The translations under genes were made by a program, and so were the position numbers. A stretch of DNA of 64,000 bases. Origin: Pseudoflavonifractor sp. AF19-9AC (GTDB lineage Bacteria; Bacillota; Clostridia; Oscillospirales; Oscillospiraceae). Position 1 is the stretch's first letter. Every line of letters begins with the position of its first letter. Below, piece by piece: positions 42,010-50,733 of this stretch. The stretch is from contig NZ_QUGI01000009.1 of the NCBI RefSeq assembly GCF_003478995.1, positions 29,564-93,563 of the forward strand. The letters are read 5' to 3'. The notes below the pieces were generated by a model, which worked only from the letters and a program-made list of their open reading frames with translations, was not told the origin of the DNA and did not search any database.

Positions 42010-43188
42010 ATGAGACATGAATGGAAGGGCTGGCTGCGGCTGGGGGTCACTCTGTTTCTGCTCTACCTGGCCATCCATTATTGGGGGGCCCTCTCCCACC
42101 TGACCCTGCTGGTGCTGGGAACCGCCGCCCCTCTGCTGCTGGGCGCCGTAATCGCCTACGCCGTGAACATTCTCATGAGCATCTATGAGCGGGTGTACTG
42201 GCCGGGGAGCACCCGGGCCGCTGTTGTCAAAAGCCGGCGCCCCGTCTGTCTGCTGCTGGCCTTTGCCAGCCTGGTGGCCATTGTCATCCTTATCATTCGT
42301 ATGATTCTGCCTGAGCTGATGCAGAGTGTCACGCTGCTCATCCAGGAGGTGATCCCCCTGCTGGAGCGGCTCGCCCACCTGCTCAATCAGAATATCAACC
42401 TGGAGCAGATCCTGGCCTCCTCCGGCGTGGCCTTTGCCGATGGCTCCATCAACTGGCGAGAGATCATCACCCAGGCGGTGAACTGGCTGGTGGCCGGTCT
42501 GGGCGGTGTAATGGGTTCTGTGGTGTCTCTGGTATCCGCAACAATCTCCACCGCCTTTACCCTGGTGGTCAGCGTCATCTTCTCCATCTACCTGCTGGTG
42601 GGCAAGGAGAAGCTCCAACGGCAGGGTGCTCTGGTTTTGCGCACCTATCTGAAGCCCTCCTGGTACTCCCGGCTGACCTATTTTCTCCAGACCCTGAACA
42701 CCTGCTTCCACCGGTTCATCGTGGGCCAGTGTACCGAGGCGGTAATTCTGGGCCTTCTGTGCATTGCCGGAATGCTCCTCTTCCGCTTCCCCTACGCCAC
42801 CATGGTGGGCACTCTGATTGGCTTCACCGCCCTCATCCCGGTGGCCGGAGCCTATATCGGAGCCGGCGTGGGCGCCTTTATGATCTTTACTGTCTCCCCC
42901 ATCAAGGCCCTGCTCTTCCTGCTGTTCATCTCCGTTTTGCAGCAGCTGGAGGGCAACCTCATCTACCCCAGAGTGGTGGGCTCCTCCATCGGCCTGCCTG
43001 GTATCTGGGTTCTGGCGGCCGTCACCATCGGCGGCGGCCTGCTGGGCATCTTCGGCATGCTCCTGGCCGTACCCCTTACCGCCACCCTCTATCAGATCCT
43101 CCGGGCGGATGTGAAAAAGCGCAACCCGCCCCCTGTACCGGCGCCCGCCGTTCCCCAGGAGGACGAGCCTCCCCAGGCGCCGCAATAA
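42010..43188 (+). CDS. AI-2E family transporter
   Basis: The protein has 392 aa from the ATG at 42010. A GTG at 42004 overlaps the rimM stop. It has the eight-helix AI-2E/UPF0118 layout: LFLLYLAIHYWGALSHLTLL at the start, a soluble amphipathic middle, then FIPVAGAYIGAGVGAFMI-like and IYPRVVGSSIGLPGIWVLAA segments. Members export autoinducer-2, Na+ or other solutes, so the actual substrate is unknown. The polar tail ends in Pro/Glu-rich sequence. Confidence 0.9.
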   Translation: MRHEWKGWLRLGVTLFLLYLAIHYWGALSHLTLLVLGTAAPLLLGAVIAYAVNILMSIYERVYWPGSTRAAVVKSRRPVCLLLAFASLVAIVILIIRMILPELMQSVTLLIQEVIPLLERLAHLLNQNINLEQILASSGVAFADGSINWREIITQAVNWLVAGLGGVMGSVVSLVSATISTAFTLVVSVIFSIYLLVGKEKLQRQGALVLRTYLKPSWYSRLTYFLQTLNTCFHRFIVGQCTEAVILGLLCIAGMLLFRFPYATMVGTLIGFTALIPVAGAYIGAGVGAFMIFTVSPIKALLFLLFISVLQQLEGNLIYPRVVGSSIGLPGIWVLAAVTIGGGLLGIFGMLLAVPLTATLYQILRADVKKRNPPPVPAPAVPQEDEPPQAPQ

Positions 43189-43196
43189 TCCACAGA

Positions 43197-43238
43197 TAAA
43201 AAACAGGCTGCAGACCTATGATCTGCAGCCTGTTTTTT
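43197..43238. terminator. Bidirectional terminator, AI-2E versus EamA genes
   Basis: AAAAAACAGGCTGCAGA pairs with TCTGCAGCCTGTTTTTT around a 7-nt loop. It serves both converging genes. Confidence 0.93.
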
Positions 43239-44142
43239 ATTCCTTTACCGGCTCTTTTCCCCGCAGAGCGTCCCACTGGGAGAGCACCAGTCCGCCCAGG
43301 GTCAGGGCCGCTCCGGCCAGAGAGGCAGCGGTCATATGCTCCTTCAGCACCACCGCGGAGCAAACCAGAGTAATCACGGGAGAGAGGTAGATGTACACGC
43401 TGGTCTTCACCGCACCCAGGCAGTTTACCGCCACACCCCAGGTCACAAAGCACAGCGCGCAGGCGCCGATTCCCAGATACAGCATGGTCAGGGCGTTGAC
43501 CGGCTGGGCAAAGCGCTCCAGCCCCCAGTGAAAGTCCATGGTCATGGCCGCCGGAATCATAAACACCAGTCCATAGAGGAAGGTGCGCCGGGTGGTCTGT
43601 AAAATGGGGTATCCGAAGGTGGCAATCACCTTTACCAGCCGGGAATAGATTCCCCACACCGCTGCCGCCCCCAGGGCCAGCAGATCGCCGCGCCAATCCA
43701 GAGATACGGAGGAGATGCTGGGGAAGCTGATGAGGCAGATGCCCGCCATGGCGGTGACAAATCCCAGGAAGAATTTTCCGTTGGGCTTCCCCTCCCCGCC
43801 CCCGGTTTTCCACACAATGAGCGCCGTAAAGAGGGGGGCGGCCGTGACAATCACGCCCACGTTGGCCGCCGTGGTGTAGGTCAGAGCCACATTTTCCATC
43901 AGATAATAGAGGCAGGCTCCCGTCAGACCGGCCGCAAGGAAGACCAGCTCCTGCTTTCGGTCCTTCACCCGCAGCAGCCTGGGGCAGGCCACAAACAGGG
44001 CCACCACACCCAGCATGAAACGGAACACCAAAATTTCCACCGGCGTAAAGGAACGTAGCAAAACCTTGGTGGCAATAAAGGTGGTACCCCAGTTGACAAT
44101 GGTGAACAGCGCGGCCAGATGGCCCAGCGTCCGGCGATCCAT
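43237..44142 (-). CDS. EamA/DMT-type transporter
   Basis: The protein has 301 aa from the ATG at 44142, which follows GGAGGGA. Two EamA repeats of five helices each are visible: HLAALFTIVNWGTTFIATKV opens the first and GDLLALGAAAVWGIYSRLVK the second. The family exports metabolites and amino acids, and the substrate cannot be predicted. It appears to be a single-gene unit. Confidence 0.92.
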   Translation of the reverse strand: MDRRTLGHLAALFTIVNWGTTFIATKVLLRSFTPVEILVFRFMLGVVALFVACPRLLRVKDRKQELVFLAAGLTGACLYYLMENVALTYTTAANVGVIVTAAPLFTALIVWKTGGGEGKPNGKFFLGFVTAMAGICLISFPSISSVSLDWRGDLLALGAAAVWGIYSRLVKVIATFGYPILQTTRRTFLYGLVFMIPAAMTMDFHWGLERFAQPVNALTMLYLGIGACALCFVTWGVAVNCLGAVKTSVYIYLSPVITLVCSAVVLKEHMTAASLAGAALTLGGLVLSQWDALRGKEPVKE

Positions 44143-44258
44143 GGAAATCCCTCCGTCGTTCGGTTGGCTGCCAGCGGCGGCACGATCAGCCGTCGGGCGC
44201 AGCAACACTAGTATAACGGACCGCAGAGGGAAAATCCAGCACAATTTTCTCGTTTTCC

Positions 44259-44795
44259 TCAGGTTTCGGCTTTCATGTCCTCTGTGCCCCTCTGCGCCCG
44301 CTCTATGGTCCGGGCGATATAGGCCTCCACCTGGTCCACGGGGATGCCCAGAGCCACCGCCAGCTCCCCGTGGAGCATGTCCATGGCCTGTTTTCGGCTC
44401 CGCTCATCCACCTGGCCCAGGCGGCGCCCCTTTCCCTCCGCCTCCCGGCCCTTGGCGTAAACCGTTCGGATCAGTTTCACCAGTTCCACACAGTCGCCGC
44501 TCTTCAGACTGAGCTGGTAGTGCTCATGAAGCAGGCGGGGATTGCGGCTCAGCCCGGTCTCCGCCCGAACCTGGGGAATGTGGGCAATGAGTGCCTCGGC
44601 CTCCTCCCGGGTCATCCCCGGCCGCATGAGCACCTTGGTATCCACCGGGGTAAAAATGGTGCCCCCGTGATAGAGCGGAGACAGGGTATAGTAGGGCATG
44701 TCCTTCTGGGCGTCCTGCATCTCCAGCGGTCCCACGTTCTCTACCCGGCATACACCGTCCGACCCATAAATGACCAGCGAACCTACCTCAAACAT
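44259..44795 (-). CDS. CarD-family transcription regulator
   Basis: The protein has 178 aa. The N-terminal CarD/CdnL/TRCF-RID domain begins FEVGSLVIYGSDGVCRVENV with the beta-barrel core LYHGGTIFTPVDTKVLMRPG. The C-terminal half is helical, with basic segments (KGREAEGKGRRLGQVDERSR). CarD proteins bind the RNA polymerase beta subunit and stabilise open complexes. It appears to be a single-gene unit. Firmicute versions are less studied than the mycobacterial one. Confidence 0.9.
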   Translation of the reverse strand: MFEVGSLVIYGSDGVCRVENVGPLEMQDAQKDMPYYTLSPLYHGGTIFTPVDTKVLMRPGMTREEAEALIAHIPQVRAETGLSRNPRLLHEHYQLSLKSGDCVELVKLIRTVYAKGREAEGKGRRLGQVDERSRKQAMDMLHGELAVALGIPVDQVEAYIARTIERAQRGTEDMKAET

Positions 44796-44973
44796 AATAC
44801 AAGTCCTCCCACTGCATCAAGCCGCACCCGCTCTCCTGGCCCAACGTCACAGCTTCGGCCGGAAGAGCGGGTTTTCCTCTATTGTTCCTGTTTTCGTGTG
44901 ATTATAGAGTTATTATAGCATATTTGGGAAGATTTCGTAAGATTTTGTTTGTTTTCTTTTTTCGTTCTTCCGT

Positions 44974-46281
44974 TCAGCGCTCCTTTTCCCGGCCTCCGAT
45001 GAGCCAGGCCAGCAGAGCTGTGCCGCACTCCGCCGCCGGAAAGGCCAGCCACACGCCGGTCATCCCCAGCCTCCAGGCCAGCAGAAAAGCCAGGGGCAGA
45101 ATCAGCACAAAGCCCCGCAGCACGGAGATGAGAAAGGCGCGGTTGGGCCGGTCCGCCGCACTGTGATAGAGGGCGGAAACCACATTAAACGCCGCGAAGG
45201 GCAGCGCCAGAAAGTAAAGCCGCAGCCCCAGGGTGGCAATCTCCTGCAGCTGTGGATTTCCCTCCCCATTAAAGGCCCCGGCAATGGGACCGGCAAACAG
45301 GGCGAAGAGGACGTAGGTGAGCAGGGCCACGGCCTCCGCAGCCAGCAGCGCATCCCGATATACTCCCCTGCCCCGCTCCAGCTCTCCCGCGCCGCAGCAC
45401 CGGCTGACCAGAGGCTGAATTCCCTGCCCCACGCCGGTGAAAATGGCCATCAGCACCAGGGACAGATTGGCCACCACTCCGTAGGCGGCCACGCCCACGC
45501 TGCCCTCCAGGTCCAGAATCAGCAGGTTGAATACGATCATCACCACGCCGGAGGACACCTCCGCAATGAGGGAGGACACCCCCAGGGCGGCAATCTCCCC
45601 CGCCGCCCGGGGATTCAATCCCGTCCGCTTCAGTCCGAAGGTATTGTGCCGTCCCCAGAACCACCGGGAGAGAATGGCCATGCTGATGACAGGAGCAAAG
45701 CCGGTGGCCAGCACAGCCCCGAAGATTCCCATACCGCAGGGGAAGATAAAGACATAGTCCAGCACAATATTGGCCAGACTCCCGCTCACCATGGCCGTCA
45801 TGGCCAGGCCGGGGCCGCCGTCGTTGCGCACAAAGCACAGCAGCGTGCTGTTCAGGAGGAAGGCGGGGGCAAAGAGCAGGATTACCTTTAAATAAATGGC
45901 GGTCATGGGGAATACCGCTCCCTCCGCTCCCAAAAGAGCGGCCAGCTTCTCCACTCCAAAGGCCCCCAGCAGCATATAAACCAGGGCCAGAATACCGGCC
46001 AGCAGCACGGACTTGGTAAAGATGCTCTCGGCCTCCTTCTGATTCCCCGCGCCCCGGAGCAGAGTGTATTTCGTGGCGCCTCCCATGCCTACCATCAGAC
46101 CGGACCCATACATAAAGCTGTACACCGGGATGGCCAGATTCAGCGCGGCCAGTCCGTCCGCTCCCAGCCCTCTGGCCACAAACCAGGTATCCGCCAGAAT
46201 GTAGCAGGACAGCCCCAGCATTCCCAGCACGTTCATGGATACATAGTGAAAAAATTCCCTTCTCAGTGTCCCACGCTCCAT
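44974..46281 (-). CDS. MATE family efflux transporter (MepA-like)
   Basis: The protein has 435 aa from the ATG at 46281, which follows GGAGGGATC. It has twelve helices in two MatE repeats: SMNVLGMLGLSCYILADTWF, AALNLAIPVYSFMYGSGLMV, and FTGVGQGIQPLVSRCCGAGE in the second half. It likely exports cations or drugs using Na+ or H+. The leader contains a promoter and a terminator-like hairpin, so expression is probably attenuated until a ligand is present. Confidence 0.93.
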   Translation of the reverse strand: MERGTLRREFFHYVSMNVLGMLGLSCYILADTWFVARGLGADGLAALNLAIPVYSFMYGSGLMVGMGGATKYTLLRGAGNQKEAESIFTKSVLLAGILALVYMLLGAFGVEKLAALLGAEGAVFPMTAIYLKVILLFAPAFLLNSTLLCFVRNDGGPGLAMTAMVSGSLANIVLDYVFIFPCGMGIFGAVLATGFAPVISMAILSRWFWGRHNTFGLKRTGLNPRAAGEIAALGVSSLIAEVSSGVVMIVFNLLILDLEGSVGVAAYGVVANLSLVLMAIFTGVGQGIQPLVSRCCGAGELERGRGVYRDALLAAEAVALLTYVLFALFAGPIAGAFNGEGNPQLQEIATLGLRLYFLALPFAAFNVVSALYHSAADRPNRAFLISVLRGFVLILPLAFLLAWRLGMTGVWLAFPAAECGTALLAWLIGGREKER

Positions 46282-46306
46282 TTTGATCCCTCCAGACACA
46301 CAAAAA

Positions 46307-46432
46307 GCGCCCGGAGTTTCATACCTTCTAAGGCCTAACGGTATGAAATCCGAACGCGCAGTCACTTTACCCGGCGGCAAAGCATTGATTTGATTGTGGG
46401 GTTACGATACCATCCCCGGAGCAAAAAGTCAA
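46307..46432 (-). promoter_or_regulatory. Promoter and attenuator leader of the MATE gene; candidate guanidine-IV (mepA) riboswitch
   Basis: On the minus strand, TTGACT (46427-46432) and TATCGT (46404-46409) have a 17-nt spacer. The leader then forms a long hairpin (46307-46359) in which TTTCATACC pairs with GGTATGAAA. An extended stem, GCGTTCGGA against TCCGGGCGC, ends at TTTTTG. This is a terminator ahead of the coding region. The guanidine-IV class (mepA motif) is known upstream of clostridial MATE genes with exactly such a terminator, but I could not check the consensus. Confidence 0.5.
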
Positions 46433-46446
46433 GAAAAATTCTCCGC

Positions 46447-46620
46447 TCAGCCAAAGCGGCGGTGCTCCGGGTCATAGCAGCAGCCCAGCTGAGCCAGCTT
46501 CTGCTCCAGCTTCTCCTGGTCCGCGTCGTGCTCCTGGCAGAACTCCTCCAGGCTGCACCCCTCGTCCCGCATACAGGTGTTCACATAGCTGAGCAAAATA
46601 GCGGGGTCCTGCGGCAGCAT
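46447..46620 (-). CDS. DUF4250-like small protein
   Basis: The protein has 57 aa, too short for many gene finders, but it has a clear AAAGGAG site 9 nt before the ATG. It begins MLPQDPAILLSYVNTCMRDE and ends GCCYDPEHRRFG. The MLPxDPxxLLSxxNTxLRD start is what I recall of DUF4250. Function is unknown. It follows the DUF5655-like gene by 17 nt on the same strand. Confidence 0.8.
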   Translation of the reverse strand: MLPQDPAILLSYVNTCMRDEGCSLEEFCQEHDADQEKLEQKLAQLGCCYDPEHRRFG

Positions 46621-46637
46621 GTTCCCTCACTCCTTTC

Positions 46638-47030
46638 TTATTTGTTTCTGGCAAACTGATCGGCTTCTTCCAGCCAGCCCATCAGCTCCTCATCCAGCTC
46701 CTCGCCCTGGGAAACCACCACATGGTGGGTCCAGCGGTTGGGATAGGGCTCCACCGCCACCGCAACACGGGAGGACTCCAGGCGGTATCCCAGACCAAAA
46801 GTCACCAGCAGGCATTTCTGGGGCCAATCTTTCTTTCGCCGCACCGGCAGAGAGGCCGCGGCAAAAAGGTGCCGGTCATAAAAGCTGATCTGGCTCTTCT
46901 GCACCTTTACCTTTGCGTCAGGAAAGCGTCGCTCCATCTGAGCAAAGAGGGCCTCGTAGAGTGCCTGCTCCTCCGGGTGCCCGTCAAAATACATCCAAAC
47001 ATCCGACTGGTAATGTTCCGAACGCTCCAC
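46638..47030 (-). CDS. DUF5655-like protein
   Basis: The protein has 130 aa with SDVWMYFDGHPEEQALYEAL, KVQKSQISFYDRHLFAAASL and EPYPNRWTHHVVV in order. This matches the compact DUF5655 fold (predicted nucleic-acid or transport-related, unproven). It is first in a two-gene unit with the DUF4250-like protein. Confidence 0.7.
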   Translation of the reverse strand: MERSEHYQSDVWMYFDGHPEEQALYEALFAQMERRFPDAKVKVQKSQISFYDRHLFAAASLPVRRKKDWPQKCLLVTFGLGYRLESSRVAVAVEPYPNRWTHHVVVSQGEELDEELMGWLEEADQFARNK

Positions 47031-47099
47031 AGCCCTCTCTCCTTTCTGCCGCTACTGTTATACCACAGGGACGGGGCTTTGAAAAGAGGAAAGGGCAAC

Positions 47100-47131
47100 A
47101 CAAAAGGACATCCTTTCGGATGTCCTTTTGT
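47100..47131 (-). terminator. tRNA-Leu terminator
   Basis: AAAAGGACATCC-GAAA-GGATGTCCTTTT on the minus strand is a perfect stem with a tetraloop, directly after the tRNA. Confidence 0.88.
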
Positions 47132-47133
47132 GT

Positions 47134-47220
47134 TGGTGCGCGAGGCGGGAGTCGAACCCGCACGCCCTTGCGAGCACTGGCACCTGAAGCCAGCGAGTCT
47201 ACCAATTCCACCACTCGCGC
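47134..47220 (-). tRNA. tRNA-Leu (CAG)
   Basis: It is an 87-nt class II tRNA including the encoded CCA. The acceptor GCGCGAG pairs with CTCGCGC. The anticodon arm CTGGC-TTCAGGT-GCCAG gives anticodon CAG. The long variable arm and GGTTCGACTCC T-arm are present. Confidence 0.97.
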
Positions 47221-47360
47221 ATCTTATTGACTTGGCGCTTTGCTGTGTCGCTCAGCGCAAGAGATATATTACCATAAGCCTCGAATTGTGTCAACACTTT
47301 TTTGGAAAAATTTCATTTTCTTTTTTCGCCTCCGCATGAATGGGGTGGGGGAAAAATAGG

Positions 47361-47389
47361 TTGACACAGACGGTGGTTTCTGTTAGGCT
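47361..47389 (+). promoter_or_regulatory. mntP promoter
   Basis: TTGACA (47361-47366) and TAGGCT (47384-47389) have a 17-nt spacer. Transcription would start at about 47396, at the 5' edge of the riboswitch. Confidence 0.75.
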
Positions 47390-47394
47390 TATGG

Positions 47395-47516
47395 GAAAGT
47401 AAGGGAGTAGTCGGCGCGCTCCGCGCGGCCCGGTCAACACACTGGAGAAGATGCCTCTCCTGGCCGGACCTGAAATGATGAGACTTACCTGTCCCAGGGA
47501 CAGGTGGGTCTTTTTC
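47395..47516 (+). promoter_or_regulatory. yybP-ykoY manganese riboswitch with terminator
   Basis: The aptamer (47395-47489) has the conserved GGGAGTAG start and the GATGAGACTTAC end. The basal stem GTAAG pairs with CTTAC. The expression platform (47480-47516) is a terminator using the same GAGACTTACCTG strand, against CAGGTGGGTCT followed by TTTTTCTTTTT. Formation of the aptamer stem by Mn2+ should release the terminator, an ON switch for Mn2+ export. The class is established, and assignment here is by conserved core and gene context. Confidence 0.88.
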
Positions 47517-47552
47517 TTTTTGCGCGCACAAGCAAGTGAGGAGGAACACAAT

Positions 47553-48113
47553 ATGGGTTTATGGGAGCTTTTTCTGGTGGCGGTGGGTCTTTCCATGGAC
47601 GCCTTTGCCGTCTCCGTATGCAAGGGGCTGTCTGTCCCCAAGGTACAGGTAAGGCACAGTCTGATCTGCGGCGCCTATTTTGGTCTGTTCCAGGGCTTGA
47701 TGCCTCTGCTGGGCTGGCTGCTGGGCGTACAGTTCCAGAGCATGATCACCAGCATCGACCACTGGATCGCCTTTGTGCTGCTGTCGATCATCGGCGTTAA
47801 CATGATTCGGGAGTCCCGCGGACAGGAGGAGGACGTGGACTGCTCTTTCACTCCCCGGGCCATGCTGCCTCTGGCGGTGGCCACCAGCATCGACGCCCTG
47901 GCGGTGGGCGTCACCTTCGCCTTTCTTAAGGTACTCATCCTCCCCGCCGTCATTTTTATCGGCGTGACCACTTTTCTCCTCTCCGCCATCGGCGTGCGGG
48001 TGGGGGCCGTGTTCGGCGCCCGGTTCCGCTCCGGAGCCGAGCTGGCCGGCGGCGTCATTCTGGTTCTCATGGGCCTGAAAATTCTTCTGGAGCACCTGGG
48101 CATTCTGGGCTGA
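47553..48113 (+). CDS. mntP: Manganese efflux pump MntP
   Basis: The protein has 186 aa from the ATG at 47553, which follows GAGGAGGA. It has six helices in two repeats, with the metal-binding Asp residues in [16 protein letters not shown] and [15 protein letters not shown]. It exports Mn2+. The upstream manganese riboswitch agrees with the function. Confidence 0.96.
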   Translation: MGLWELFLVAVGLSMDAFAVSVCKGLSVPKVQVRHSLICGAYFGLFQGLMPLLGWLLGVQFQSMITSIDHWIAFVLLSIIGVNMIRESRGQEEDVDCSFTPRAMLPLAVATSIDALAVGVTFAFLKVLILPAVIFIGVTTFLLSAIGVRVGAVFGARFRSGAELAGGVILVLMGLKILLEHLGILG

Positions 48114-48197
48114 CTTTTACTGTGCTTCCCTGTTGCGGCCAGGCGCATATTATGGTACCATAGGGATGCTCCGCAAAACAAGAAAGGTTGTGGTCCT

Positions 48198-49418
48198 GTG
48201 AAAAAAGCTCTGAACAGCCTGCCCGCTCGTCTGATCATCGGCGTGATTATCGGTATCTTCCTGGGCCTGGCGTGCACCAATCTGTTCCTCTTTGGAAAAG
48301 ACGTGGGCGTCATGATCATGCAGGTGATTCTGACCGTGAAAAACCTGCTGGGTTCGCTGATCTCCTTCTGTGTGCCCCTCATCATCATCGGCTTCATCGC
48401 CCCCTCCATCACCCGGCTGAGAAGCAACGCTTCCCGGATGCTGGCGCTGGCGCTGGCGCTGGCCTATACCTCTTCGGTGTGTGCCGCCCTCTTTTCCACT
48501 GCGGCCGGCTACACCATCATCCCCGCCCTGTCCATCCAGTCTGCGGTGGACGGCCTTCGGGACACCCCCGAGCTGCTTTTTAACCTGGAGATTGCCCCCA
48601 TCATGTCGGTGATGTCTGCCCTGGTGTTCTCCGTGCTGGTGGGCCTGGCTGCCACCTGGACCCACGCCCGGGTGGTCACTCAGGTGCTGGAGGAGTTCCA
48701 GCAGATCATTCTGGCCGTGGTGACCCGGGTGGTCATCCCCATCCTGCCCTTCTTCATTGCCGGCACCTTCACCGGTCTGGCCTATGAGGGCACCATCACC
48801 AAGCAGCTGCCCATCTTCCTCATCGTCATTCTCATCGTTATGGTGGGCCACTATATTTGGCTGGCCCTGCTGTACGGCCTGGCCGGGCTCTACTCCGGCT
48901 CCAACCCCTGGGAGGTACTGCGCCACTACGGCCCCGCCTACCTCACCGCCGTGGGCACCATGTCCTCCGCCGCCACCATGGCCGTGGCTCTGAAGGGCGC
49001 CAAGAAGTCCTCTGTCCTCCGCCAGGACCTGACCGACTTCGGCATCCCCCTGTTCGCCAACATCCACCTGTGCGGCTCTGTGCTCACTGAGACCTTCTTT
49101 GTCATGGTGGTCTCCAAGGTGCTCTACGGCACCCTGCCCTCTCTGGGCTCCATGATCCTCTTCTGCTTCCTGCTGGGCATCTTCGCCGTGGGCGCCCCCG
49201 GCGTGCCTGGCGGCACGGTGATGGCGTCCCTGGGGCTCATCATCAGCGTGCTGGGCTTTGACAACGACGGCACTGGCCTGATGATGACCATCTTCGCCCT
49301 CCAGGACAGCTTCGGCACCGCCTGCAACGTCACCGGCGACGGCGCGCTGACCCTGATGCTCACCGGCTACGCCAAGAAGCACAACATTCACGAGATGCCC
49401 AATCAGACCATTCTCTAA
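48198..49418 (+). CDS. Dicarboxylate/amino acid:cation symporter
   Basis: The protein has 406 aa with a GTG start and an AAAGG site. It is an SDF-family (DAACS) transporter with an elevator fold: AYLTAVGTMSSAATMAVALK (the hairpin-1 Ser-rich loop) and DSFGTACNVTGDGALTLML (substrate/Na+ site in TM8/HP2). It imports C4-dicarboxylates or acidic amino acids with Na+ or H+. Glutamate import would suit the glutamate-fermenting gene set in this window, but specificity is not decided. It ends in a strong terminator. Confidence 0.9.
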   Translation: MKKALNSLPARLIIGVIIGIFLGLACTNLFLFGKDVGVMIMQVILTVKNLLGSLISFCVPLIIIGFIAPSITRLRSNASRMLALALALAYTSSVCAALFSTAAGYTIIPALSIQSAVDGLRDTPELLFNLEIAPIMSVMSALVFSVLVGLAATWTHARVVTQVLEEFQQIILAVVTRVVIPILPFFIAGTFTGLAYEGTITKQLPIFLIVILIVMVGHYIWLALLYGLAGLYSGSNPWEVLRHYGPAYLTAVGTMSSAATMAVALKGAKKSSVLRQDLTDFGIPLFANIHLCGSVLTETFFVMVVSKVLYGTLPSLGSMILFCFLLGIFAVGAPGVPGGTVMASLGLIISVLGFDNDGTGLMMTIFALQDSFGTACNVTGDGALTLMLTGYAKKHNIHEMPNQTIL

Positions 49419-49435
49419 GTCTTTGGATAAAAGCA

Positions 49436-49468
49436 AACCGGACGCCCTGCGGGGCGTCCGGTTTTTTG
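49436..49468. terminator. Bidirectional terminator, symporter versus LysR
   Basis: AACCGGACGCCC and GGGCGTCCGGTT form a perfect stem around TGCG, followed by TTTT. Confidence 0.92.
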
Positions 49469-49472
49469 TATC

Positions 49473-50393
49473 TTACAGCAGGGGCCGCTCCTCCAGCGAC
49501 ACCCCCAGCTCTTCCGCCTCCCGGCTCTCCTGCACATAGCGAAGAAACTGGCCCGCCACACCCAGAGGCCGCTGATCTTTGGGCCACACCAGCACATACT
49601 CCGCCTGCCGGGGGCTGCCGGTAATGACCTTGGACACCAGCAGGCGGTTTGGCGTGGATGTGGTCTGGGGGAAAATGCTGATGCCCACCCCCTGCTCTGT
49701 CAGGGCCACCGCGTCCACATAGTTGGACATCTCACATAAAATGCGGGGTTCGGCGCCGATCTCCTCAAACCAGGCCCGGATGGCCTCCACCCTGGATTTC
49801 CGGGAGGGAATGATCAGTTCCTCCCCCGCTAAACGCTCCAGCGGCACGGAATCTCCCTCCATCTGAGCCAGGGGGTGCTGTCGAGGAATCAGCGCCACCC
49901 AGGGCTCCCGGCCCACAGGGACGCCGTCCAGATGCTCACTGTCGTAGGGGGCCGCCAGGATGGCCAGGTCAGCCAATCCTTTCTGGAGCCGCTCCAGCAC
50001 GTCATCGCCGCTTCCGTTCCACAGGCTGTACCGCACCAGAGGATAGTGCTCCCGAAAGCCCGCAATCCACTGGGCGCACAGATAGGGGGCCCGCCCCTCC
50101 ACCATGGCCAGGCTGACCGTGCCCGAGAGGCCCTCCGCCATGGTCTGCAGCTCCTGCCGGGTTTTATCCGCCAGGTCCAGCATCTGGTCCGCCCGGCGCA
50201 GCAGCAGCTCCCCCTCCTGGGTCAGCTGCAGCCGCCGCTTCCCCCGGTAAAACAGGGTGACGCCCAAATCCTCCTCCAGAGCCCGCATCTGATTGCTCAG
50301 AGGCGGCTGGCTCATGTGCAGCTTCTCCGCCGCCCGGGTGATGTTCAGCTCCCGGGCCACCACAGTAAAATAGCGCAGGGTACGCAGTTCCAT
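49473..50393 (-). CDS. LysR-family transcriptional regulator
   Basis: The protein has 306 aa. The N-terminal winged HTH reads MELRTLRYFTVVARELNITR, AAEKLHMSQPPLSNQMRALE. The LysR substrate-binding domain follows from about residue 90. LysR proteins usually control the divergent gene. Here the divergent transcript carries only two micro-ORFs. Palindromes at 50410-50436 and 50466-50511 are candidate binding sites. The inducer is unknown. Confidence 0.93.
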   Translation of the reverse strand: MELRTLRYFTVVARELNITRAAEKLHMSQPPLSNQMRALEEDLGVTLFYRGKRRLQLTQEGELLLRRADQMLDLADKTRQELQTMAEGLSGTVSLAMVEGRAPYLCAQWIAGFREHYPLVRYSLWNGSGDDVLERLQKGLADLAILAAPYDSEHLDGVPVGREPWVALIPRQHPLAQMEGDSVPLERLAGEELIIPSRKSRVEAIRAWFEEIGAEPRILCEMSNYVDAVALTEQGVGISIFPQTTSTPNRLLVSKVITGSPRQAEYVLVWPKDQRPLGVAGQFLRYVQESREAEELGVSLEERPLL

Positions 50394-50409
50394 GGTTTCT
50401 CACCTCCTG

Positions 50410-50511
50410 TTTATCATATCAAAAAGATATGATAAACGCAATAATATATGTATTTCCTTTTTAAAGACAACTGTGATAAGGTATAGTTGTCCAAAGGAAC
50501 TGGCCAGTTCC
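50410..50511. promoter_or_regulatory. Palindrome cluster between LysR and the micro-ORFs
   Basis: Three inverted repeats are seen: TTTATCATATC-AAAAA-GATATGATAAA (50410-50436), GACAACT-N12-AGTTGTC (50466-50491) and GGAACTGG/CCAGTTCC (50496-50511, perfect). A weak -35/-10 pair (TTTTAA, TATAGT at 50482-50487) reads toward the micro-ORFs, typical of an activator-dependent promoter. Confidence 0.55.
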
Positions 50512-50546
50512 CAATTGATTTTTCAGAATGAATGGAGGTCCTGACG

Positions 50547-50618
50547 ATGAAACATGGTTCCCTCTTTTCCAACGCCCTGTACACCCACCATCAGCGACGC
50601 TCCGCGTGGCAGCTGTAA
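50547..50618 (+). CDS. Micro-ORF 1 (23 aa), possible leader peptide
   Basis: The ATG lies 7 nt after TGGAGGTCC. The peptide starts MKHGSLFSNALY and ends THHQRRSAWQL, a run rich in His, Arg and Trp. GC-rich inverted repeats follow the stop. Its length and position resemble attenuator leader peptides, or a very small protein. No larger gene follows on this strand before a terminator, so what it would control is unclear. Confidence 0.45.
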   Translation: MKHGSLFSNALYTHHQRRSAWQL

Positions 50619-50733
50619 GGGCCGCGTCCTTCCTGATCTATAATCGATTGGAGCAGGGCCCTGTTCCGGCCCCGCTCTCCATTCCGTCATCTGTCTGAGT
50701 GCTGCCTGGTGCAGCAGAATGGAGGAATTATTT

